A stretch of DNA of 6,049 bases from JBEIJQ01 sp040380145 (GTDB taxonomy: Bacteria; Bacteroidota; Bacteroidia; Chitinophagales; Saprospiraceae): positions 1 through 6,049 of the forward strand of contig JBEIJQ010000171.1 in assembly GCA_040380145.1 (NCBI GenBank), in the 5' to 3' direction. This document shows positions 1 to 6,049 of the stretch, one piece after another. Below the pieces are notes generated by a model. It was given only the letters and a program-made list of their open reading frames with translations, ran no database searches and was not told the origin of the DNA. The first letter of the stretch is position 1, and each line of letters starts with the position of its first letter. A program made the position numbers and the translations under genes.

Positions 1-978
1 GTAGCCGATGTACCGTTTGAGGTAGGAAAAATCCTCGGCGAGGTTGTGCCCGTGGATGAACACTTCGCCCTTGGAGGCCGGGTTGTCGCCGTTGAGGCAT
101 TTCAGCAGGGTGGATTTTCCGCAGCCGGAGGGTCCCATCAGCGCCACGAATTCCTGTGCGGGCACCTTGAGGGTCATGGGCTGCAGGCCCACGATCTCTT
201 CGCCGTTTTCGTTGCGGCCGTATATTTTGGTGATCGAGTTCGCGCGGATAGCGTAGCCTTGTCTGCGGACGTCCACCACTGCGTCTTGGTTGAGCGCGAA
301 CTGGTAGGGGCCGACCTCGAGGAAATCGTTGGGGCCGATCGGCGTGGGGCCGGAGATCAGTTTGCGGTTGACGAAGGTGCCGTTTTTGGAACCGAGGTCG
401 GTGACCAGCACGCCCTGGGCGGTTTTTTCCACCCGCACATGCGTGCGCGAGACCATGAGGGAATCCAGCACGATGTCGCATTCCTGGGAGCGGCCGATGG
501 TGACCGTTGGTTTTTGGTCGAGCCACTCCTGCAGGCCGTTGGGTTTGCCTTCTACGGTCTTGGAAACCGGTCCGGAACGCCCCGAAGGCGTCGGGGAGGC
601 GGGCGGTGTCGGAGGAGGTGGTGTCGGGGCCGCGGACGGGGGCGGCATCGTGACGGCCGATGAAAGTTCGGGCACTTCTTTGGCCACGAGCGAATAGCGT
701 TCTTCGCCGGGAAAATCGATCTGGTCGCCGACCGACAGTTTGACCGGCGTTTGGGGCGCCAGGCGCCGTCCGTTGAGCGAGGTGCCGTTGGTGCTGCCGA
801 GGTCGGTCAGCCAGAGTTCGGCGGCACGCAGTTCCAGTTGGGCATGGTGACCGGAAACGCGGGGATCCAACAGGACCAACGCGTTGTCTTCCTTGCGGCC
901 GATGGTCAGCGGGGTGTTTTCGGCCAGAACGAGGTCGCGGACGGCTTTGCCGCGGTGGAAAAAGGTAAGGGTGCTCAT
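1..978 (-). CDS. FHA-FHA-ABC transporter ATP-binding protein (C-terminus beyond left edge)
   Basis: The frame is open from the ATG at 978 to the left edge, giving 326 residues without a stop. Domain order: FHA 1 (about residues 22-98, with IGRKED at 26-31, S42 and DLGSTNGT at 59-66); a Pro/Ser/Thr-rich linker (about 105-140); FHA 2 (about 158-230, with IGRS at 161-164, SRTH at 177-180 and DLGSKNGT at 194-201); then an ABC ATPase whose Walker A GPSGCGKST lies at 282-290. The Q-loop, signature motif, Walker B and any membrane domain would lie outside the window. FHA domains bind phosphothreonine peptides, and FHA-ABC fusions such as mycobacterial Rv1747 are exporters controlled by Ser/Thr kinases; the same control is inferred here. 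Both FHA domains keep the Arg, Ser and Asn residues that normally contact the phosphopeptide, so both look competent to bind. The gene starts 37 bp after the phosphatase-like gene, suggesting one operon. There is no clear ribosome binding site before the ATG. Confidence 0.93.
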   Translation of the reverse strand, partial: MSTLTFFHRGKAVRDLVLAENTPLTIGRKEDNALVLLDPRVSGHHAQLELRAAELWLTDLGSTNGTSLNGRRLAPQTPVKLSVGDQIDFPGEERYSLVAKEVPELSSAVTMPPPSAAPTPPPPTPPASPTPSGRSGPVSKTVEGKPNGLQEWLDQKPTVTIGRSQECDIVLDSLMVSRTHVRVEKTAQGVLVTDLGSKNGTFVNRKLISGPTPIGPNDFLEVGPYQFALNQDAVVDVRRQGYAIRANSITKIYGRNENGEEIVGLQPMTLKVPAQEFVALMGPSGCGKSTLLKCLNGDNPASKGEVFIHGHNLAEDFSYLKRYIGY

Positions 979-1015
979 GGTGTGCTTGCAGTGACCGAAT
1001 GCCGGCGGTCTCGGT

Positions 1016-2398
1016 TCAATGCGCCATTTGCGCCGCGCCGAGGGCTTCGAGGGAGAAATCGTACAGGAAAGTGAGGGGGATCTTGGCGCCCTGCTCGGGC
1101 ACGAGGCTGCGGTCGGACAGCCACAGGTTGCCGATGCCCGTGTGGTGGCCGCTCTTGATGGCGGTGTTGGTGAAGTGGTCGTAGAAATTGCCCAGTTCTT
1201 TGCCGTCGCGGTCGGTGATCCGCGCCTCGGGCTTGGCACCCTTGGTGTAGTGGGTCTCGACGAAAATAAAGCCCTGCTCGTGCTCGTCGAGCTGGAACAA
1301 TTGCTCGCCCTGGATTTTCAGTCCGCCGAGGACCTCGCGCAGGCGCAGGCGGTCGGCTTCATTGTCGTATTTGATCTGCCAGTCGCGGCTCATCAACGGG
1401 AAAACCTCAAAGGTCTGCAGGCCCAGCATATCGGCAAACGCCCGGTGGCTGTTGAGCCGGTAATAGTTCATGCCGCCCTGCGCTTCCTTGTCGGTGTAGG
1501 GCACTTGGGAAAGCCCCGAGGCGATCACGATCAACGTGTCGGGATCGTTGCCCACCGCGGCAAAAACCTCGCCGAGGATGTTGTCGTACATCTCGTAGCC
1601 GTATGTCATCGGGTCGTGGCTGTCCTCGATATCGGGATATTTGATGCTCGGATCGAACTTGGTGCCGTCGAACGAGCGCCAATAATGGTGCTGATAGTGG
1701 GCGATGGCGTTGAGGAACAGCGTGTAGTACGGGTATTTTGTGGTTCGGAGCACGCTCTTGAAGATCTCGGTCAAGAAAACATCGAAGACCGCGGCGAGTT
1801 TCCACTTGTTTTTGGGGTTCATTTTTTGGCCGACCAGCTGACCGGCGATGCGGAAATACAGTCCGAGCGGGAGGCCCATGCCCATGCAGATCTTGGCACC
1901 CTTCCACATGTCACCGAGCGTGAGCTTGGAGGTGGCGTGGCCCTGTACGCGGCTGGCGATGAGATCCCACAGCGGGCGCAGCGACTCGGGATAGGTCTCG
2001 TTTTTCATTGCCCAGGGATCGGGAAAGAAGATGCCGCCCTTGGTGTCGCGGCGGATGGCGTTCATGCTGCCGATGATGCCCGATTCCATGCCGGCCCGGC
2101 TCAGCGCTTCCCAGATCTGGGTGTGCTCGAGGGCGTGCACATCGCTGAGGTGGAAGATCTTGTGCTCGTCAAAGGTCTTGCCGGTGTGGGCGGTGCACCA
2201 TTGGATCCACGGCTCGAGGTATTTGTAATCGGTCTCGGAAGTGGTCTTCAAGAAGCCCCATTCCCGGTTGATCTTGGCAAAATTGGGCAACTTGCCCTTG
2301 GCGACGAGCGCGTCCACGACTTCGCGGGAAATCTCGTTCAGCTCGAGCTGGATGATCCGGCGGTAGGTCTTTTGGGGAGAAAGGGTGGCAAGAGACAT
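1016..2398 (-). CDS. Alkaline-phosphatase-superfamily (type I phosphodiesterase/nucleotide pyrophosphatase-like) protein
   Basis: This is a 460-residue protein from the ATG at 2398. The frame also holds an in-frame TTG at 2437, which would add 13 residues. The ATG is preferred because the fold's first strand (RRIIQLELNE, 14-22) begins soon after it and a possible promoter overlaps the extra codons. Features resembling the alkaline phosphatase fold are: the first strand followed by a helix and LPNFAKI (37-43); a segment LEPWIQWCTAHTG (61-73) where the nucleophile loop is expected; a histidine-rich AIAHYQHHYW (231-240) that resembles the D-x-x-H metal site; a core strand TLIVIASGLSQ (288-298) where canonical enzymes have S/T-D-H; and SGHHTGIGNLW (416-426) near the C-terminus, resembling the last metal histidine. 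No signal peptide or clear membrane anchor is seen. Superfamily members hydrolyse phosphodiesters, phosphomonoesters or sulfates, but the substrate cannot be named here and activity is uncertain given the replaced ligands. It lies 99 bp downstream of the acetyltransferase gene and 37 bp upstream of the FHA-ABC gene. Confidence 0.8.
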   Translation of the reverse strand: MSLATLSPQKTYRRIIQLELNEISREVVDALVAKGKLPNFAKINREWGFLKTTSETDYKYLEPWIQWCTAHTGKTFDEHKIFHLSDVHALEHTQIWEALSRAGMESGIIGSMNAIRRDTKGGIFFPDPWAMKNETYPESLRPLWDLIASRVQGHATSKLTLGDMWKGAKICMGMGLPLGLYFRIAGQLVGQKMNPKNKWKLAAVFDVFLTEIFKSVLRTTKYPYYTLFLNAIAHYQHHYWRSFDGTKFDPSIKYPDIEDSHDPMTYGYEMYDNILGEVFAAVGNDPDTLIVIASGLSQVPYTDKEAQGGMNYYRLNSHRAFADMLGLQTFEVFPLMSRDWQIKYDNEADRLRLREVLGGLKIQGEQLFQLDEHEQGFIFVETHYTKGAKPEARITDRDGKELGNFYDHFTNTAIKSGHHTGIGNLWLSDRSLVPEQGAKIPLTFLYDFSLEALGAAQMAH

Positions 2399-2401
2399 AG
2401 C

Positions 2402-2437
2402 AAAGATTTTGTACGGTTTCTGGATAGTTATTGGCAA
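2402..2437 (-). promoter_or_regulatory. Possible sigma-70-like promoter for the phosphatase-like gene
   Basis: Reading the minus strand, TTGCCA (2437-2432) is followed after 18 nt by TACAAA (2413-2408). The expected transcription start would be near 2401, only a few bases before the ATG at 2398, so the mRNA would be leaderless or nearly so. The elements match the consensus only in part, and this is a visual call. Confidence 0.3.
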
Positions 2438-2497
2438 AGAGACGAGTATCTGAAAAAGATCGAAAGGGCAAAATTACGAATTTATCCCACGATCGCG

Positions 2498-3001
2498 CTA
2501 CCAGTCGAGGCGCATTTGCCAGTCGTCCATCACAAAACCGCCGCCGATGTCGCTCACCACATCGGACTCGCGGTACATCCCGAAACGCTCGTAGGCGCGG
2601 ATGGCCTTTTCGTTGCGCTTGTTCACCACGAGGTACAACGAGCGCAGCCCGAATCCCTCGGCACGGGCGCGGAGCGCCTCCAGGGCCGCGCGGCCTAGCC
2701 CTCTGCCGTGCCATTCGGACAGCACATAGAGCTTCGACAGGAAAACGCCGCTTTCCTTGGGGAGGTAGGCCATGAAACCCACCGGGGCACCGTCGGCGGC
2801 CAGCATGAGTTCGAAGCGGCAGCCCTCCCGCATGTCGCGGGCAAGCGTCTCCTCCGAATACATCCAAGCGAGCATGTATTCGATCTGCTCGACGGTGATG
2901 ATGCCCGGGTAATGGGCGTGCCAGATGTGCCGTGCCAGATTGCCGATGACGGGAATGTCGTCGGGGGCGGCGGCAACAAAACGGACGGGGATTTTTTCCA
3001 T
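2498..3001 (-). CDS. GNAT family N-acetyltransferase
   Basis: This 167-residue protein has the full GNAT domain. The N-terminal strand VRFVAAAPDDIPVI (6-19) opens the fold. The acetyl-CoA binding motif A is KLYVLSEWHGRGLGRAAL (90-107), with the pyrophosphate loop H-G-R-G-L-G at 98-103, where His replaces the more usual Gln/Arg in the first position. Motif B is VNKRNEKAIRAYERFGM (126-142), with the conserved Asn, Ala, Tyr and Phe-Gly. The protein is predicted to transfer an acetyl group from acetyl-CoA to an amine of a small molecule or protein in the cytoplasm; the substrate is unknown. Its length is typical of single-domain members. The ATG at 3001 opens the frame right at the first strand. 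It is the first gene of the leftward run and faces the divergent symporter gene across the palindrome-rich spacer. No Shine-Dalgarno sequence is visible. TATCAT (3030-3025 on the minus strand) could be a -10 box but lacks a convincing -35 partner. Confidence 0.92.
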   Translation of the reverse strand: MEKIPVRFVAAAPDDIPVIGNLARHIWHAHYPGIITVEQIEYMLAWMYSEETLARDMREGCRFELMLAADGAPVGFMAYLPKESGVFLSKLYVLSEWHGRGLGRAALEALRARAEGFGLRSLYLVVNKRNEKAIRAYERFGMYRESDVVSDIGGGFVMDDWQMRLDW

Positions 3002-3034
3002 GGGTTCGTGGGTTTGCTTTCGCTATGATAGGGC

Positions 3035-3256
3035 ATTTTTTCGGAAAAATCCTTTTCTTTCCCCCGATTTTTCCCTCCGGAAAATTTTTTTTCCCAAAAA
3101 ATCCCCCGCCCAACGGCTGTCCAACGGGAGTTTTCTCCGGAAAACGGATTTTTCGAAAAAGTATATTTTTCTGAAAAACAGTTTTTTGTTTTATTTTTTC
3201 GAAAAAATACATTTCCGATCCCCTTTTCTTTTTTCTGAAATTTTTTCTCCGAAAAA
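3035..3256. repeat. Cluster of about nine short A/T-arm palindromes (TTTTTC-n-GAAAAA type)
   Basis: The 371 bp between the divergent starts at 3001 and 3373 has no convincing gene. It holds a dense series of inverted repeats: ATTTTT-TCGG-AAAAAT (3035-3050); TTTTCC-CTCC-GGAAAA (3069-3084); TTTTTT-CCC-AAAAAA (3087-3101); GTTTTC-TCCG-GAAAAC (3130-3145); TTTTTCGAAAAA (3149-3160); TTTTTC-T-GAAAAA (3166-3178); the perfect 16-mer ATTTTTTCGAAAAAAT (3193-3208); TTTC-T-GAAA (3232-3240); and TTTTTC-TCC-GAAAAA (3242-3256). Arm sequence is conserved while the centre varies from 0 to 4 nt. A short direct repeat CCAACGG (3110-3116 and 3121-3127) sits in the middle. The remaining part, 3257-3372, is also T-rich and holds the likely symporter promoter. 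Candidate roles are protein binding sites, bent A-tract DNA or a repeat-derived element; none is demonstrated. Confidence 0.75.
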
Positions 3257-3304
3257 CCAATCCGAACGGCGCGCAAAAGCATTTTTTCGTCTTATTTTCT
3301 GGAT

Positions 3305-3333
3305 CTTATTTTTTTGAATATCAGTATTATAAA
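3305..3333 (+). promoter_or_regulatory. Possible promoter for the symporter gene
   Basis: The sequence TATTATAAAT (3325-3334) offers a good -10 box, either TATTAT or TATAAA (3328-3333). The matching -35 region (around 3305-3310, CTTATT) is poor. It lies 39 bp or more before the symporter ATG and within the most A/T-rich part of the divergent spacer, so the position is plausible but the call is weak. Confidence 0.3.
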
Positions 3334-3372
3334 TAGAATTCGCCGCCAGCTCCCTTCCAAAATCTTTGTCCC

Positions 3373-5328
<1,956 letters not shown>

Positions 5329-5343
5329 ATGCCTTGTGGGCTC

Positions 5344-5358
5344 TTTGCCAAGGGCAAA
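5344..5358. repeat. Inverted repeat downstream of the symporter gene
   Basis: TTTGCC (5344-5349) and GGCAAA (5353-5358) form a perfect 6 bp stem with a 3 nt loop, 15 bases after the symporter stop. There is no T-tract after it on the plus strand, so it is at best a weak terminator or a 3'-end stabiliser for the symporter mRNA. Confidence 0.35.
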
Positions 5359-5391
5359 AACGCGGAAGGCTTCACTAAAAGGGGGGCCTTC
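5356..5391 (-). terminator. Likely terminator of the small barrel-protein operon
   Basis: Reading the minus strand, GAAGGC (5391-5386) pairs with GCCTTC (5370-5365) around a 15 nt loop. After four bases (CGCG) there is a run of five T (5360-5356). The hairpin begins right after the TGA stop of the muconolactone-isomerase-like gene. The stem is short and the loop large, so termination may be inefficient. Confidence 0.4.
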
Positions 5392-5658
5392 TCAGAATTG
5401 CTTGATCAGGCTCAGGTATTCGATGCTTTTGCTCAACTTGTAAAAAGGCAGTTGCTCCATCCGGGCCCGGGCTTGCTGTTCGTCGACGTCCTTGAAAATC
5501 AGGATGGCTCCGTTGCGGGCCTGCCGCAAAAACAAATGTTCCAAAATCCCCTCCTCCTTCCATTGGGCGACGATCTCCTGCTCGTGCTTCAGGATTTCGG
5601 GAAAATTGTCGGGGAGGTTTTCCATGTCGAGGGTCAAAATGGCTTGGATGCAGTTCAT
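5392..5658 (-). CDS. Small muconolactone-isomerase-like (dimeric alpha-beta barrel) protein
   Basis: This 88-residue protein runs from the ATG at 5658 to TGA. It shows the beta-alpha-beta-beta-alpha-beta order of ferredoxin-like barrels: strand CIQAILTLDM (3-12), an amphipathic helix (about 17-36), strands ILEHLFLRQ (38-46) and GAILIFKDVD (50-59), a second helix (60-69), LPFYKL (70-75) and a final strand YLSLIKQF (81-88). The pattern DEQQARARMEQLPFYKLSKSI resembles small proteins annotated as muconolactone delta-isomerase-like. The true isomerase belongs to aromatic catabolism, but no other gene of that pathway is seen here, so the same reaction should not be assumed. It follows the YCII-domain gene by 19 bp, so the two are probably one transcript. 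The 19 bp are A/T-rich and lack a Shine-Dalgarno sequence. Confidence 0.75.
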   Translation of the reverse strand: MNCIQAILTLDMENLPDNFPEILKHEQEIVAQWKEEGILEHLFLRQARNGAILIFKDVDEQQARARMEQLPFYKLSKSIEYLSLIKQF

Positions 5659-5674
5659 GGTTGTATTTTTATGA

Positions 5675-5692
5675 AAATTAATATGTTAATTT
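5675..5692. repeat. A/T-only inverted repeat at the YCII gene stop
   Basis: AAATTAA (5675-5681) and TTAATTT (5686-5692) form a perfect 7 bp inverted repeat with a TATG centre. It overlaps the TAA stop of the YCII gene and lies 16 bp upstream of the next start. Stem strength is low (all A/T), so an operator or a promoter-proximal site for the downstream gene is as likely as an RNA hairpin. Confidence 0.35.
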
Positions 5693-6049
5693 GTCCAAAG
5701 GTCCCCAAAGGGAATCTTCGGTCATGGTGATTTTCAGGGAGAGAACCCTGTTTCGGCGGAAACCGTGGGTGTGGAAGGGATCCTTGAATGCCCATTCCTC
5801 GGCCTCTTCCCTGGATCCGGCGCGCAGCACGATCAATCCGGTGGTGTGTTCGATCGCATCGATTTTTCCCGTGGAGGTCAGTTCGAAATCGGTCGGTCCG
5901 GCCAAGAGCATTTTGCCGTTTGCCTTGAGCGCGGCTCCCCATGCGTAGTGTTCCATCAGGACGGCTTTGCCTTCATCGGAGGCCGGATTTTTCCATCCTT
6001 CCAATGTTTCGGCAAGGATCATGAAAAACGGCAAAGGTTTTTCGTTCAA
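5678..6049 (-). CDS. YCII-domain protein (5' end at or beyond right edge)
   Basis: The visible frame has 124 codons including the stop, and the first codon at the edge is TTG. An in-frame ATG lies at 6022, but it would cut into the first strand (PFFMILAET, residues 7-15 of the visible frame), so the true start is probably upstream, perhaps outside the window. YCII features are: H34 in EHYAWGAALKANG (33-45), which matches the conserved active-site-like histidine; MLLAGPTDF (47-55); the strand TTGLIVLRA (69-77); helix EEAEEWAFKDPF (81-92) with the conserved Asp-Pro-Phe; and the last strand VLSLKITM (102-109). YCII proteins form dimeric alpha-beta barrels of mostly unknown function; some relatives act on aromatic or chlorinated compounds. 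It lies 19 bp upstream of the muconolactone-isomerase-like gene and is likely co-transcribed with it. Confidence 0.82.
   Translation of the reverse strand: MNEKPLPFFMILAETLEGWKNPASDEGKAVLMEHYAWGAALKANGKMLLAGPTDFELTSTGKIDAIEHTTGLIVLRAGSREEAEEWAFKDPFHTHGFRRNRVLSLKITMTEDSLWGPLDKLTY

Noticed and set aside
993..1010. GACCG/CGGTC inverted repeat between the phosphatase-like and FHA-ABC genes
   Set aside because: Only 5 bp, with an 8 nt loop and no T-tract; too weak to call a terminator or operator.
46..1074. Plus-strand frames opposite the FHA-ABC gene
   Set aside because: The minus strand here has two clear FHA domains and a Walker A motif, so these plus-strand frames are shadows.
1019..2698. 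559-codon open frame on the plus strand
   Set aside because: It lies antisense to the phosphatase-like and acetyltransferase genes; its translation has no recognisable domain and is explained by high GC content and reverse-frame codon bias.
3035..3256. Palindrome cluster considered as a CRISPR array
   Set aside because: Units are 9-16 bp, spacing is irregular and there are no unique spacers of constant length; no cas genes are nearby.
2169..3282. Minus-strand frames with Lys/Phe-rich translations (FSEK, FFRK repeats) across the spacer
   Set aside because: The repeated residues come directly from translating the TTTTTC-GAAAAA palindromes, and the frames continue out of phase into the acetyltransferase gene. 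They look like artefacts, not proteins.

Overview
The window is a bacterial chromosomal segment with GC-rich genes and a strikingly A/T-rich spacer of about 370 bp. Six protein genes can be supported, two of them cut by the window edges. None of the five visible starts has a recognisable Shine-Dalgarno sequence, and four of the five have CC directly before the ATG. This, the FHA-ABC fusion and the long sodium:solute symporter would fit a PVC-group or Bacteroidota-like lineage (for example Verrucomicrobiota). That is an impression from gene style only; no rRNA or marker gene is present to settle it.

Layout. Positions 1-3001 hold a minus-strand run read right to left: a GNAT N-acetyltransferase (3001-2498), an alkaline-phosphatase-superfamily protein (2398-1016, start moved inward from a TTG at 2437), and the N-terminal 326 residues of a protein with two FHA domains followed by an ABC ATPase (978 to the left edge). 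The last two are 37 bp apart and probably co-transcribed; a possible promoter lies in the 99 bp between the GNAT and phosphatase genes. Positions 3002-3372 form a divergent intergenic region packed with about nine short palindromes of the type TTTTTC-(0-4 nt)-GAAAAA. Positions 3373-5328 encode a plus-strand sodium:solute symporter with an unusual soluble insert of about 80 residues. After a 63 bp convergent spacer containing two inverted repeats, the minus strand carries two small ferredoxin-like (dimeric alpha-beta barrel) proteins: a muconolactone-isomerase-like protein (5658-5392) and a YCII-domain protein (6049-5678, cut at the right edge).

How they may work together. The FHA-ABC protein is expected to be a membrane transporter gated by phosphothreonine recognition. 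Its partner gene encodes a phosphatase-fold protein whose usual metal-ligand motifs are partly replaced. The symporter appears to be a stand-alone transcription unit. The two small barrel proteins look like a short operon of unknown substrate. I see no CRISPR array, tRNA, rRNA, insertion sequence or clear defence system. The most unusual non-coding structure is the palindrome cluster at 3035-3256.
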